The notes beneath the pieces were generated by a model, which did not search any database, was not told the origin of the DNA, and saw nothing but the letters and a program-made list of their open reading frames with translations. From DASRIA01 sp963816975 (GTDB lineage: Bacteria; Actinomycetota; Thermoleophilia; Solirubrobacterales; JBBDJG01): a DNA stretch of 64,000 nt. The DNA lies in assembly GCA_963816975.1 (NCBI GenBank), contig CAWFMD010000001.1, positions 124,001 to 188,000 of the forward strand, in the 5' to 3' direction. Numbering within the stretch: the first letter of the stretch is position 1; each line of letters starts with the position of its first letter. Position numbers and translations under genes: made by a program. This document shows, piece by piece, positions 27,071 to 36,070 of this stretch.

Positions 27071-28189
27071 TCAGGGCTTGATGTCCTCGACGTGGCGCGG
27101 AACTTCCGCGACGGAGCGGGGCGGGGCGCCCACGTACTTCGCGGTCGGGCGGATCAGGCGGCCCTCGCGCTTCTGTTCGATGATGTGCGCCGACCAGCCC
27201 GCGACGCGCGCGCAGGTGAACATCGGAGTGAAGAGGTCGGGCGGCACCTCGGCGTGGTCGAGCACGACCGCGGACCAGAACTCGACGTTGGTCGCCAGCA
27301 CGCGATCGGGCTTGCGGGCCTGGAGCTCCGCGAGCGCGGCGCGCTCCAGCGCTTCCGCCGCCTCCAGTCGCGGTGAGCCGATCTCGCGCGCGGTGCGCCT
27401 CAGCACCCGGGCGCGCGGGTCCTCCGCGCGATACACGCGGTGTCCGAAGCCCATCAGCCGGTCGCCCCGGTCGAGCGCCTGCTTCACCCATGCCTCCGGG
27501 TCGCCCGTCCGCTCGACCTCGTCGAGCATCTGGAGCACGCGGGAGGGGGCCCCGCCGTGCAACGGCCCCGACAGCGCGCCCACGGCGCCCGACAGCGCGG
27601 CGGCCGAGTCCGCGCCCGAGGAGGCGATGATCCGGGCCGTGAAGGTGGATGCGTTCATGCCGTGTTCGGCGGCCGACGTCCAATAGGCGTCGATCGCCTT
27701 CACGTGCTTGGGGTCGGCCTCCCCTCGCCACCTGACCAAGAAGCGCTCGGGGATCGACTCCGCCTTGTCGACCTCCGACTGCGGCACCGGCGGGCGCCCG
27801 GGCCCGCGCGCCGACTGCGCGACGAAGGAGAGCGCCATCACGGACGCGCGCGCCAGGTCCGTGCGTGCCTGCTCGTCGCTGATGTCGATCAGTTGCCGGA
27901 GCCCCCACTCGGGCGAGAGCATCGCGAGCGCGGCCTGCACGTCGACGCGCGGATCGCCCGTCCGCACGGTCAGCGGCCACGGTTCCGCGGGCGGCAGGCC
28001 GGGGAGAAACGCGCCGTCCACGAGCAGGCCCCAGACGTGCTCGAAGGGCACGTTCCCGACGAGGTCCTCGATGTCCACGCCCCGGTATCGGAGCGCGCTG
28101 CCTTCCTTGTCCGGCTCGGCGATCTCGGTCGCGAACGCGACCACGCCCTCCAGACCGGAGTGAACCTGGTCGTCGGTGACGGTTGCCAT
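27071..28189 (-). CDS. gltA: Citrate synthase (short, Gram-positive type)
   Basis: A 372-residue citrate synthase-family enzyme condensing oxaloacetate and acetyl-CoA. Active-site blocks: 'LSGPLHGGAPSRVLQML' (catalytic His), 'GFGHRVYRAEDPRARVL' (second His and Arg). The length fits the dimeric type II/methylcitrate synthase-like group of actinobacteria. A 2-methylcitrate synthase activity is possible, but no prpB/prpD genes are near. The ATG at 28189 was chosen because homology begins there; the frame upstream is a shadow of the LysR gene, which lies 17 bases upstream on the same strand. Confidence 0.92.
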   Translation of the reverse strand: MATVTDDQVHSGLEGVVAFATEIAEPDKEGSALRYRGVDIEDLVGNVPFEHVWGLLVDGAFLPGLPPAEPWPLTVRTGDPRVDVQAALAMLSPEWGLRQLIDISDEQARTDLARASVMALSFVAQSARGPGRPPVPQSEVDKAESIPERFLVRWRGEADPKHVKAIDAYWTSAAEHGMNASTFTARIIASSGADSAAALSGAVGALSGPLHGGAPSRVLQMLDEVERTGDPEAWVKQALDRGDRLMGFGHRVYRAEDPRARVLRRTAREIGSPRLEAAEALERAALAELQARKPDRVLATNVEFWSAVVLDHAEVPPDLFTPMFTCARVAGWSAHIIEQKREGRLIRPTAKYVGAPPRSVAEVPRHVEDIKP

Positions 28190-28206
28190 GGCGCTCAGAT
28201 TAGCTG

Positions 28207-29139
28207 TTAGGCGGCGGCGGCCCGAGCGTCGGCCGCGACGCGCTCGCTGACCGTGCCCAGAACCTCGATCATCGCCTCGGTGGCCGGCGATCGATAGGCC
28301 TCGGTCGGCACCGCGGCGTGGATGCGACGCAGCGGCGGTGATCCGGACACCGGGCGGATCTCGACTCCGCGCGGGGGAGTCCGCAGGCACAGCTCGGGCA
28401 ACAGCGCGACGCCGACCCCCGTCGCGACGAGGCCCACGAGCACGTTGTGGTCGTCGCTCTCGAAGGCTACGTTCGGTGTGAAGCTCTCGCGCGCGCAGGC
28501 GTCGACCAGCATGTCGCTGCACACCCCTCCGCCGCAGCCGGCGACCCACGATTCGCCGGCCAGGTCACCCAACCGCACCGCCTTGCGCCCTGCCAGCCGG
28601 TGGTTCGCGGGCAGGACCACGCACAGCGGGTCGTCGAGCAGGTGCACGCAATCGAGGCCCACGAGCAGCTCGCTGCCCGTGCTGTGGGAGTCCTCGAACA
28701 CCACGGCGACGTCGTAGTCGCCGCGCCGCAGGCGCGGAACGGTCTCGTGCGGCTCGCCCTCGATGAGGCTGAGCTCCACCTCGGGATAGCGCCGGCGGTA
28801 GAGAGAGACGGCCTCGGTCACGAGCGTCGCGCCCGCGCTCGGAAAGCTCGCGAGCCGCACGCGCCCGCCCTGCAGGCCGGCAATCGCGGCCAGCTCACGC
28901 TCGGCGTCGGCGAGGCGCGCCAGGATCACGTCGGCGTGCGCGACCAGCGCCCGCCCGGCGTCCGTGAGCCGCACGCCCCCCGCACCCCGCTGCAGCAACG
29001 TGGTGCCGGTCTCCCGTTCGAGCGCCGCGATCTGCTGACTGACGGCCGACTGCGTGAAGTTGAGCTCGTCGGCGGCGGCTGAGAACGAGCCACGCGCCGC
29101 CACTTCCTTCAGGACCCGGAGCCGGCGCACGTCGAGCAT
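28207..29139 (-). CDS. LysR-family transcriptional regulator
   Basis: A 310-residue LTTR. The N-terminal winged helix is 'LRVLKEVAARGSFSAAADELNFTQSAVSQQIAALERETG' and the effector-binding domain spans about residues 90-300. Two Cys near residue 200 ('AGCGGGVCSDML') are unusual and could be redox sensitive; this is a guess. It is divergent from a short GNAT-like gene with a T-N11-A box in the gap, and 17 bases upstream of gltA on the same strand, so gltA or the divergent gene are candidate targets. Confidence 0.9.
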   Translation of the reverse strand: MLDVRRLRVLKEVAARGSFSAAADELNFTQSAVSQQIAALERETGTTLLQRGAGGVRLTDAGRALVAHADVILARLADAERELAAIAGLQGGRVRLASFPSAGATLVTEAVSLYRRRYPEVELSLIEGEPHETVPRLRRGDYDVAVVFEDSHSTGSELLVGLDCVHLLDDPLCVVLPANHRLAGRKAVRLGDLAGESWVAGCGGGVCSDMLVDACARESFTPNVAFESDDHNVLVGLVATGVGVALLPELCLRTPPRGVEIRPVSGSPPLRRIHAAVPTEAYRSPATEAMIEVLGTVSERVAADARAAAA

Positions 29140-29149
29140 TAGCCGATCT

Positions 29150-29162
29150 TATCGAACGGATA
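29150..29162. promoter_or_regulatory. Candidate LysR box (TATC-N5-GATA)
   Basis: TATCGAACGGATA is a palindrome with half-sites TATC/GATA and fits the T-N11-A LysR-type recognition rule. It lies 11 bases upstream of the LysR start and 48 bases before the divergent small gene, the usual place for autoregulation. The rest of this AT-richer gap (29163-29209) may hold the divergent promoter. Confidence 0.35.
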
Positions 29163-29209
29163 CGAAGTCTTACTTGAGCTAATGGGCGTCGTGTGCGATC
29201 AATCACCTC

Positions 29210-29506
29210 ATGACGACGACGGACATATCCATACGGCTGGCGGAGCCCGGGGACGCGCAGGCGCTGCGGACGGTCGCCGAACGCGATTCCCGCCTGCTGC
29301 CCGGTGGGCGCCTGCTGATCGCCGAGGTCTCCGGCGAGGTGCATGCCGCGCTGTCGCTCGAGACGGGGGAGTCGGTCGCCGACCCCTTCCGCCCAACCGC
29401 TGCGCTGGTCGACCTGCTGCGCCTGCGCGCGCGCCAGTCGCGCGGGAACGGCCGGGGAACGCGTGGTCGCGTCGGTAAACTCGCCGTCCGGTCTGCCGAG
29501 ACCTAG
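29210..29506 (+). CDS. Short GNAT-like protein fragment family (98 aa)
   Basis: A 98-residue protein opening 'MTTTDISIRLAEPGDAQALRTVAERDS' (start of a GNAT acetyltransferase fold), then 'LLIAEVSGEVHAALSLETGESVADPFRPTAALVDLLRLRARQ', and ending in a basic tail. It has the first half of a GNAT domain only and lacks the acetyl-CoA Q/RxxGxG/A motif, so it is unlikely to be an active acetyltransferase. Such short versions recur in actinobacteria, arguing that it is a genuine protein. Divergent from the LysR gene. Confidence 0.6.
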   Translation: MTTTDISIRLAEPGDAQALRTVAERDSRLLPGGRLLIAEVSGEVHAALSLETGESVADPFRPTAALVDLLRLRARQSRGNGRGTRGRVGKLAVRSAET

Positions 29507-29554
29507 ACAGCGGCCCGCGCGTCCTCCTCTTCCCGCGCACCCCGCTGATCGCGC

Positions 29555-30661
29555 GTGGACGAGAGAGCACTCACCGAGCAACTGATCCGTTACGACACCT
29601 CCAACGACGAGGGCATCCGCCAGGCTGCCGGTTTCGTCAGGGGGTGGCTGGAGTCACGTGACATCCCGGTCGAGGAGCTGGAGATTCGCGGCCTGCCGGT
29701 GCTGGCGGCGTCGGTCGGGTCGGGAGAGGGGCCGCGGATCGTGCTGCACGGCCACCTCGACGTCGTCCCGGCGCACGCCCAGCAGTTCGAGCCGCGCGTG
29801 GAGGGGGACCGCATCTTCGGCCGTGGCGCCTACGACATGAAGGGTGCGCTGGCCGCGATGATGGGCGCGCTCCAGGAGTTGCGCGACGAGCAACGCGTCC
29901 GGGTCGTGCTTGCGATCGTCCCGGACGAGGAATCCGAAGAGGAGGTCGACCGCGGCACGCAGTTCTTGATCCAGAGCGGGTTCAGCGGCGACTTTGCGAT
30001 CACGGGCGAGCCCACCGACCTGCACGTCGGCGTCCAGGCGAAGGGAGTGCTCGCGATGCGGCTCGAGGTCAGCGGCACGGCCGCCCACGGTGCGACGCCA
30101 TGGCTCGGGGACAACGCGATCCTGAAGGCGCTCGACACGTTCCGCGCCATCGAATCCCTGCCGTTCGCGCGCGAGAGCTCGGACCTGTTCGACCGCCCGT
30201 CGATCAACCTGGGACGGATACTCGGCGGCGACGCCCTCAACAAGGTCCCCGACAGCTGCGTGATCGACGTGGACATCCGTTACCTGCCCGGCCAGGACCC
30301 GGCGGAGATCCGGCGCCAGGTATCCGCCCTTCCAGCCGTCTCGCTGATCAACCAGTTCCACCGTGAGCCCGCGATCGTGGATCGCAACAACCCGTTCGTG
30401 CGCGTGTTGAGCGAAAGCGTGTCCACGGTGCTCGACTCCGGGACGATCAGCGTCGGCCGCGACGGCGCCTCCGATGCGATCTGCTTCATCGCCGCGGGCG
30501 TCCCGGCCGTCGAATTCGGCCCGATCGGCGGCGGCCATCACGGCCCTGCCGAGTGGGTGTCGACGTCTTCGCTGGAGAGCTATCGCCGCACGATCGTCGA
30601 CTTCGTGCGGCGCACGCCTGACCTGATGAGCGGCGACAAGCCCCACCTCCGAATTGCCTGA
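29555..30661 (+). CDS. M20-family metallopeptidase (ArgE/DapE-like)
   Basis: A 368-residue M20 hydrolase. Metal ligands appear in 'VLHGHLDVVPA' (His, Asp), 'GRGAYDMKGALAAMM' (Asp) and 'PDEESEEE' (catalytic Glu plus ligand Glu), with the last ligand His in 'GGGHHGPAEWVS'. The dimerisation domain sits at about 170-280. Substrate could be N-succinyl-diaminopimelate, acetylornithine or a dipeptide; motifs do not separate these. GTG start at 29555. It lies six bases before the LCP gene, hinting at a cell-wall context. Confidence 0.87.
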   Translation: MDERALTEQLIRYDTSNDEGIRQAAGFVRGWLESRDIPVEELEIRGLPVLAASVGSGEGPRIVLHGHLDVVPAHAQQFEPRVEGDRIFGRGAYDMKGALAAMMGALQELRDEQRVRVVLAIVPDEESEEEVDRGTQFLIQSGFSGDFAITGEPTDLHVGVQAKGVLAMRLEVSGTAAHGATPWLGDNAILKALDTFRAIESLPFARESSDLFDRPSINLGRILGGDALNKVPDSCVIDVDIRYLPGQDPAEIRRQVSALPAVSLINQFHREPAIVDRNNPFVRVLSESVSTVLDSGTISVGRDGASDAICFIAAGVPAVEFGPIGGGHHGPAEWVSTSSLESYRRTIVDFVRRTPDLMSGDKPHLRIA

Positions 30662-30667
30662 AGAATA

Positions 30668-32086
30668 ATGCTCAAGAAATCCTTCATGGGAGCGCTCGTG
30701 ATCGTGGTGGTGGCCGCCGGCGCCACCACGGCGACGGCGCTGCTCGTGCTCGACGACACGGTCGACAAGTTCAAGCCGGTCGCGGGCGGGACCGGCAGAG
30801 AGCTCACACCCGTGGTCAGCGGCAGCCCGCAGACGATCATGATCGCCGGCTCCGACCGCCGCCATGGCGACAAGAAGCTGGGCTTGAAGGCACGCTCGGA
30901 CACGATCATCCTGGCCCGCATCGATCCCGGGAAGGGCGTCGCGCTGCTGTCCTTGCCGCGTGACCTGAAGGTCGAGATCCCCGGCCATGGCACCGACAAG
31001 CTGAACGTCGCGTACACGCTCGGCGGGCCGAAGCTCTCGATCAAGACCGTCAAGAATCTCACCGGGCTCGCGATCAACCACTACGTGGACGTGAGCTTCC
31101 ACGGGTTCGCCCAGGGCGTGAACGCGCTCGGATGCGTGTACGTGGACATCGACCGCCGGTACTTCAACAACAACGCCGGGCTGGGGTTCGGCCAGAACTA
31201 CGCCGCGATCAACGTGAAGCCCGGGTACCAGAAGATGTGCGGGCAGCGCGCGCTCGATTACGTGCGGTACCGCCACACGGACAACGACATCGTGCGCGGC
31301 GCGCGCCAGCAGGATTTCCTGCGCCAGGTGCGTTCGCAGGTGACCGCCCGCAAGCTGTTCGACAACGTCGACAAGCTGATCGACATCTTCGCCGACAACA
31401 CTCGCTCCGACATCCAGTCGACCGGCGCGCTGCGTCGCCTGTTGCGGCTGATGCTGGGCATCCAGAGCAAGCCCATCAAGCAGGTCAAGTTCCACGGGCG
31501 GCTGGGGGAGTCCTACGTGACCGCGAGTCCGCCCCAGATCAAAGCCGCCACGCGCCAGTTCCTCTACCTGCGGCCGGCCGAGGGCCCGTTGAACAGAGGT
31601 CGTAAGCGCTCCAAGACTGCGCGCAAGGGCGGCTCCGGTCGAGCCAAGGCCAATCTCGTCGACTTCACCGTCACGAGCCGCGAGCAGGGCAAGCTCGCAA
31701 AGGCCCGGGTCGGCTTCCCCGTGTACTACCCGCGCAGGCTGGTGAAGGGGTCCTCCTATGCGGAGGACGCGCCCCACACGTACACGATCACGGCCACCGA
31801 CAAGCGGCGCTACCGCGCTTACAAGATGGTGTTCTTCACGGGGTACATCGGCGAGTACTACGGCCTGCAGGGCACCTCCTGGCGCGATCCCCCGATCCTG
31901 CAGCACCCGTCCGAGACGCGCAAGATCAAGGGCCGCGAGTACCTGCTGTTCTACAACAGCGACCGCCTGCGCCTGGTCGGCTGGAAGACCAGCCGTGGTT
32001 CGTACTGGATCTCCAACACCCTGCTCCAGACCCTGTCGGCCAAGGAGATGCTCGGCGTGGCGCGCTCCCTGGTCCGGGCACGATAG
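30668..32086 (+). CDS. LytR-CpsA-Psr (LCP) family cell-wall ligase
   Basis: A 472-residue protein: one N-terminal membrane helix (residues 5-28), then the extracytoplasmic LCP domain with the pyrophosphate-binding arginines and aspartates in 'IAGSDRRHGD', 'ARSDTIILARID', 'LLSLPRDLKVEIPG', 'KLNVAYTLGG' and 'ALDYVRYRHTDNDIVRGARQQ'. LCP enzymes attach teichoic acids, arabinogalactan or capsule to peptidoglycan. The C-terminal 170 residues form an extra domain, with a very basic linker at about 310-330 before it; it is not the common LytR_C domain to my reading. Sugar-nucleotide genes follow. Confidence 0.88.
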   Translation: MLKKSFMGALVIVVVAAGATTATALLVLDDTVDKFKPVAGGTGRELTPVVSGSPQTIMIAGSDRRHGDKKLGLKARSDTIILARIDPGKGVALLSLPRDLKVEIPGHGTDKLNVAYTLGGPKLSIKTVKNLTGLAINHYVDVSFHGFAQGVNALGCVYVDIDRRYFNNNAGLGFGQNYAAINVKPGYQKMCGQRALDYVRYRHTDNDIVRGARQQDFLRQVRSQVTARKLFDNVDKLIDIFADNTRSDIQSTGALRRLLRLMLGIQSKPIKQVKFHGRLGESYVTASPPQIKAATRQFLYLRPAEGPLNRGRKRSKTARKGGSGRAKANLVDFTVTSREQGKLAKARVGFPVYYPRRLVKGSSYAEDAPHTYTITATDKRRYRAYKMVFFTGYIGEYYGLQGTSWRDPPILQHPSETRKIKGREYLLFYNSDRLRLVGWKTSRGSYWISNTLLQTLSAKEMLGVARSLVRAR

Positions 32087-32108
32087 TCACGTTGCGCCGA
32101 TCCCGGCC

Positions 32109-32114
32109 GATAAT
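32109..32114 (+). promoter_or_regulatory. -10-like GATAAT before ugd
   Basis: GATAAT at 32109-32114 matches the sigma-70 type -10 consensus at five of six positions and ends 8 bases before the ugd ATG, which has no Shine-Dalgarno. This fits a leaderless transcript. It lies in the 36-base gap after the LCP gene. Confidence 0.4.
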
Positions 32115-32122
32115 GTGCGGGC

Positions 32123-33415
32123 ATGCCTGAGCGACCTCCGATCGGAGTGATCGGCGTCGGCTGGGTGGGTCTCGTGACCGCCGGCTGCTTCGCCGAGTTG
32201 GGGCACCATGTCTGGTGCCGGGACGTCGACGTACGCAAGATCGAGACCCTGCGCGGAGGCGAGGTCCCGATCTACGAACCGGGCCTCGCCGAGCTGGTGG
32301 CGCGCAACTCGGAGCGCCTCCACTTCGACCTGGACGTGGGTCCGCTGATGGAGCACGCGCGCCTGTTGTTCGTGTGCGTGGACACCCCGCCGACCTATTC
32401 CGGCGACGCGGACCTCTCGCGCGTGGAGGCGGTGATCGAGGCTTTGCCCGCCTCGTCCGAGCACGCGATCGTGATGAAGAGCACCGTACCCGTCGGCACC
32501 GGCGCGAACGTCCGGCGCCGGCTTGGCGAGCTCGGCAAGGGCGCCTTCGGCTACGCCTCCAACCCGGAGTTCCTGAAGGAGGGCTCCGCGGTGGCGGACT
32601 TCATGAACCCCGACCGCGTGGTCGTCGGCTCGGACGCGCAGTCGCCGTGGGCCGCCGACGCGGTCGCGCAGCTCTACACGGAGCTCGACGGCACGGTCGT
32701 GCGCACCGACGTCGCCTCGGCGGAGATGATCAAGCTTGCGTCCAACGCGTTCCTCGCGACCAAGATCTCGTTCATCAACGAGATCGCGAACGTCTGCGAG
32801 GAAGTCGGCGCCGACGTGAAGGAGGTCGCGTCCGGCATGGGCCTCGACCCGCGCATCGGGGGGAGCTTTCTGAACGCCGGGGTCGGATTCGGCGGGAGCT
32901 GTTTCCCCAAGGACGTCTCGGCGCTCAAGCAGCTCGCGGGCAACTCGGGCTACCACTTCCAGCTGCTGACCGCCGTGATCGAGGTGAACGAGCTGCAGAA
33001 GCGCCGCGTCGTGAGCAAGCTCAAGAAGCACCTCGGCTCGCTGGTGGGCAAACGCATCGGCCTGCTCGGCCTGGCCTTCAAGCCGCACACCGACGACATG
33101 CGCGAGGCGTCCAGCGTGGTGCTGGCCGCCCGCCTGCAGGGTGAGGGAGCGATCGTGAAGGCCTATGACCCGGTCGCCGAGCAGAGCGCCGGCGAGCTGC
33201 TCACCGGCGTCGAGATGTGCGACTCCGCGCTCGATGCCGTCGAGGGCGTGGACGCCGCCGTGATCGTCACGGAATGGCCGGAGTTCGCGGATCTGGACAT
33301 GGCCGAGGTAAAGCGCCGGATGGCCCACCCGGTGATCGTCGATGGGCGCAACATGCTGAGCCCCGCCGAGGTGAGGCGCGCAGGCTTCATTTACGAGGGC
33401 ATCGGCCGGACCTAA
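32123..33415 (+). CDS. ugd: UDP-glucose 6-dehydrogenase
   Basis: A 430-residue UDP-glucose/GDP-mannose dehydrogenase. NAD-binding 'IGVIGVGWVGLVTAGCFAELGHHV', linker helix 'EMIKLASNAFLATKISFINEIANVCE', and the catalytic nucleophile Cys260 in 'GFGGSCFPKDVSAL'. It oxidises UDP-glucose to UDP-glucuronate for acidic surface polymers. The C-terminal domain ('GLAFKPHTDDMREASSVVLA') is complete. It is followed 29 bases later by a sugar-nucleotide transferase. Confidence 0.95.
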   Translation: MPERPPIGVIGVGWVGLVTAGCFAELGHHVWCRDVDVRKIETLRGGEVPIYEPGLAELVARNSERLHFDLDVGPLMEHARLLFVCVDTPPTYSGDADLSRVEAVIEALPASSEHAIVMKSTVPVGTGANVRRRLGELGKGAFGYASNPEFLKEGSAVADFMNPDRVVVGSDAQSPWAADAVAQLYTELDGTVVRTDVASAEMIKLASNAFLATKISFINEIANVCEEVGADVKEVASGMGLDPRIGGSFLNAGVGFGGSCFPKDVSALKQLAGNSGYHFQLLTAVIEVNELQKRRVVSKLKKHLGSLVGKRIGLLGLAFKPHTDDMREASSVVLAARLQGEGAIVKAYDPVAEQSAGELLTGVEMCDSALDAVEGVDAAVIVTEWPEFADLDMAEVKRRMAHPVIVDGRNMLSPAEVRRAGFIYEGIGRT

Positions 33416-33444
33416 CCGGTCGGTTACCTACTCTTTGGGGCGAC

Positions 33445-34434
33445 ATGCAGGCCCTGATTCTCGCTGGGGGAGAAGGAACGCGGTTGCGGCCGCTCACGAC
33501 CAAGGTCGCGAAGCCGGTGGTGCCGCTCGCCAACCGTCCCTTCATCTCGTACATGCTCGACTGGCTGGAGCACCACGGGTTCGACGACGTGGTGATGTCG
33601 TGCGGATTCCTCGCCGACGGAGTGCGCGCGGTGTTGGGGTCCGGCGATCCGGGCCGCGTCTCGATCCGCTATGTGGAGGAGACCGAGCCGCTCGGCACCG
33701 CCGGACCGGTGAAGCTCGCGGCGCCGCTCCTCGATGAGCGCTTCGCGGTCCTGAACGGCGACATCCTCACGGACATCGACCTGTCTTCGGTGATGGCGTT
33801 TCACGAAGGACGCGGCGCGCGGGTGACGCTGACACTCACGCCGGTCGAGGACCCCTCGTCGTACGGTGTGATCCTGACCGGCGATGACGGGCAGGTCGAG
33901 GCGTTCATCGAGAAGCCCCAGGGGCAGGCGCCCAGCAACCTGATCAACGCCGGGATTTACGTGCTCGAGCACGAGGTCCTGGCCGAGATCCCGGAGGGTC
34001 GTGCGGTTTCGTTCGAGCGCGAGGTGTTTCCGGCGCTGGTGGGCGCCGGGCTGTACGGCATCGAGCGCGAGGGCTACTGGCTCGACATCGGGACGCTCGA
34101 GCGCTACCTGCAGGCCACGCGCGACATCCTGGCCGGCAAGGTGGCGACCGCCGTGCGGCCGGGCCTCGGCTCGGGCACGCAGGTCGACCCGCACGCGCTC
34201 GTGTTCGACCCGACGCTGACCGGGTCCGCGTGCGCGATCGGGGCCGAGGCCGAGCTCGGGCCCGATGTCACGCTCGGCGACGGCTGCCTGATCGAGCCCG
34301 GGGCCGTGGTGCGCGACTCGGCCCTGCACGACGGCGTCACGATCGCGGAGGGGGCCGAGGTGGTGGGCTGCATCGTCGGCTCGGGCGCCGCCGTCGCGCC
34401 GGGGCAGCGCGTCGAGACGGCGATCGTCGCTTGA
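33445..34434 (+). CDS. Sugar-phosphate nucleotidyltransferase (NTP_transferase plus left-handed beta-helix tail)
   Basis: A 329-residue protein with the nucleotide-binding signature 'LILAGGEGTRLRPLTTKVAKPVVPLANRP', 'LNGDILTDIDLSSV', and 'YWLDIGTLERYLQATRDIL'. Residues after about 245 form a hexapeptide-repeat beta-helix (ADP/GDP-pyrophosphorylase-like). It most resembles mannose-1-phosphate guanylyltransferase or glucose-1-phosphate thymidylyl/uridylyltransferase; the sugar and base cannot be fixed. A TACTCT hexamer at 33429-33434 stands 10 bases before the ATG. The TGA overlaps the TTG of the GNAT gene. A paralogue lies at 37450. Confidence 0.88.
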   Translation: MQALILAGGEGTRLRPLTTKVAKPVVPLANRPFISYMLDWLEHHGFDDVVMSCGFLADGVRAVLGSGDPGRVSIRYVEETEPLGTAGPVKLAAPLLDERFAVLNGDILTDIDLSSVMAFHEGRGARVTLTLTPVEDPSSYGVILTGDDGQVEAFIEKPQGQAPSNLINAGIYVLEHEVLAEIPEGRAVSFEREVFPALVGAGLYGIEREGYWLDIGTLERYLQATRDILAGKVATAVRPGLGSGTQVDPHALVFDPTLTGSACAIGAEAELGPDVTLGDGCLIEPGAVVRDSALHDGVTIAEGAEVVGCIVGSGAAVAPGQRVETAIVA

Positions 34435-34868
34435 CCGCTGCGGGCTATGAGATCTCCACCGATGGCGCGCGCCTCGACCGCCCCCTGATCCACCGGTTCC
34501 TGCACGACGACTCCTACTGGGCCAAGGGCGTGCCCGTCGGTGTCATGGACCGCGCGATCGACAACTCGCTGTGCTTCGGCCTGTACGGCTCCGACGGCCG
34601 CCAGGCGGGCTTTGCGCGGGTGATCACCGACCGCGCCGCGATCGCGTACCTGGCCGACGTGTTCGTCGTGCCGGAGCATCGCGGCCGCGGCCTGGGCAAG
34701 GACCTGGTCGAGGCGGTGATGTCGCATCCGGACCTGCAGGGGCTGCGACGGTTCTTCCTCGGAACCGCCGACGCCCATGCGCTGTACGAGCGGTATGGGT
34801 TCCGCCCCCTGGCGGAGCCCGGCCGCATGATGGAGATTTCCGTGCCGTACGGCACGCATGAGGCGTAG
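34431..34868 (+). CDS. GNAT-family N-acetyltransferase
   Basis: A 145-residue GNAT protein with the acetyl-CoA motif 'VVPEHRGRGLGKDLVEAVM' and the C-terminal 'ALYERYGFRPL'. TTG start at 34431 overlaps the preceding stop by three bases. Inside a sugar-nucleotide cluster it could acetylate an amino sugar, but the 'WAKGVP' and 'RMMEI' features match a generic actinobacterial GNAT subgroup of unknown substrate. Confidence 0.85.
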   Translation: MTAAGYEISTDGARLDRPLIHRFLHDDSYWAKGVPVGVMDRAIDNSLCFGLYGSDGRQAGFARVITDRAAIAYLADVFVVPEHRGRGLGKDLVEAVMSHPDLQGLRRFFLGTADAHALYERYGFRPLAEPGRMMEISVPYGTHEA

Positions 34869-34880
34869 ACTGGCGCGCCC

Positions 34881-35951
34881 ATGCCCGGTCTCACGCGCGA
34901 GCAGATAGAGACGGTCGACGCCGCGCGGCAGGTGGACGACGTGCTGGCGATCCCGCACCACGTCGAGGACGCGCTCTGGCGGGTGGAGTCCGCGGGGCTC
35001 GACCGCCTGTTCACGCACGTCGACGGGATCGAGCACCTGATCGTGGCCGGCATGGGCGGGAGCGCGATCGGCGCCGACCTGGCGTGCGCCGCGCTCGGCG
35101 ATCGCGTCACCAAGCCGATGAGCACCGTCCGCGGCTACCAGCTGCCCTCATGGGCGACGCCCAGCACGGTCGTCCTGTGCGCGAGCTATTCGGGCAACAC
35201 GGAGGAGACGCTCGCGTGCTACGACGCGGCGGGCGCGCTCGGCGCGAGACGAGTCGTGCTGACCACAGGCGGAAAGCTCGCGGAGTGCGCGCGCGAGGAC
35301 GGCGTTCCGGTGATTCCGCTGCCCGCCGGGCTCCAGCCGCGTGCCGCGGTCGGCTACATGATGGTGTCGGCGCTCGAGGTGGCGACGCTCGCGGGCGTCG
35401 CCCAGGGCGTGCGGACCGAGATCGACGCCGCCGCGGCCGGCCTCGAGCGGCTTGCGGTGGAGTGGGGGCCGGATGCCGACTCGGACAGCCTCGCCAAGCG
35501 GGTGGCGCAACGGATCAACGGCACGAGCGTGTGCGTGTACGGGGCCGTGCCGACAGCCGCGGTCGCGACCCGCTGGAAGACGCAGCTCAACGAGAACGCG
35601 AAGATCCCCGCCTTCGCAGCCGAGCTGCCGGAGGCCGACCACAACGAGATCGTGGGCTGGCAGGACGCAGCCAGCCTCTGCGGTTTCACGGCGGTCTTCC
35701 TGGAGGACGTCGATCAGCACCCGCGCGTCCGCCAGCGGGTGGAGCTGACCGCCGCGCTGATCGAGCCGCAGGCGGCCGGTGCGCTCCGCCTCGAAAGCAT
35801 CGGATCGAACCCGGTGGAGCGGCTGCTGTCGCTCGTGATGCTGGGTGACCTGGTTTCGATCTACCTCGCCGTTCTGCGCGGGATCGACCCCACGCCGGTG
35901 GAGCCGATCGAGCGGCTGAAGGACGCGCTGGCGCGGGCCGAGGTCGTCTGA
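34881..35951 (+). CDS. Bifunctional phosphoglucose/phosphomannose isomerase
   Basis: A 356-residue two-SIS-domain protein. SIS motif 'VLCASYSGNTEETLACYDAAG' binds the sugar phosphate; 'AELPEADHNEIVGW' contains the catalytic Glu/His region of the PGI/PMI subfamily. It interconverts fructose-6-P with glucose-6-P and mannose-6-P, feeding the nucleotidyltransferases on either side. A TAGACT hexamer at 34866-34871 lies nine bases before the ATG. Confidence 0.88.
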   Translation: MPGLTREQIETVDAARQVDDVLAIPHHVEDALWRVESAGLDRLFTHVDGIEHLIVAGMGGSAIGADLACAALGDRVTKPMSTVRGYQLPSWATPSTVVLCASYSGNTEETLACYDAAGALGARRVVLTTGGKLAECAREDGVPVIPLPAGLQPRAAVGYMMVSALEVATLAGVAQGVRTEIDAAAAGLERLAVEWGPDADSDSLAKRVAQRINGTSVCVYGAVPTAAVATRWKTQLNENAKIPAFAAELPEADHNEIVGWQDAASLCGFTAVFLEDVDQHPRVRQRVELTAALIEPQAAGALRLESIGSNPVERLLSLVMLGDLVSIYLAVLRGIDPTPVEPIERLKDALARAEVV

Positions 35952-35999
35952 GCGCCGCCCCTGGGCCGGCTCGGGGCCGCCCTGCGGGAGCGCTGTCCC

Positions 36000-36070
36000 T
36001 ATACTTGGCCGCTCTCGGGGCTGCGGACGCCGCCCCTTTCGTGTGCCCCTTTGCAGCACCTTCGTGCTGC
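36000..36070 (+). promoter_or_regulatory. ahcY leader: -10-like TATACT and a 7-bp hairpin
   Basis: TATACT (36000-36005) matches the -10 consensus at five of six positions. About 45 bases on, GCAGCAC-CTTC-GTGCTGC (36053-36070) forms a perfect 7-bp hairpin with a four-base loop, 26 bases before the ahcY ATG. It is not followed by a T-run. The leader of about 85 bases does not show the conserved blocks of the SAH riboswitch as I know them. Role undetermined; the stretch between the isomerase and ahcY holds no other gene. Confidence 0.35.

Noticed and set aside
27062..28210. Plus-strand frames opposite gltA (for example 27440-28210)
   Set aside because: Antisense shadows of citrate synthase with no recognisable domain.
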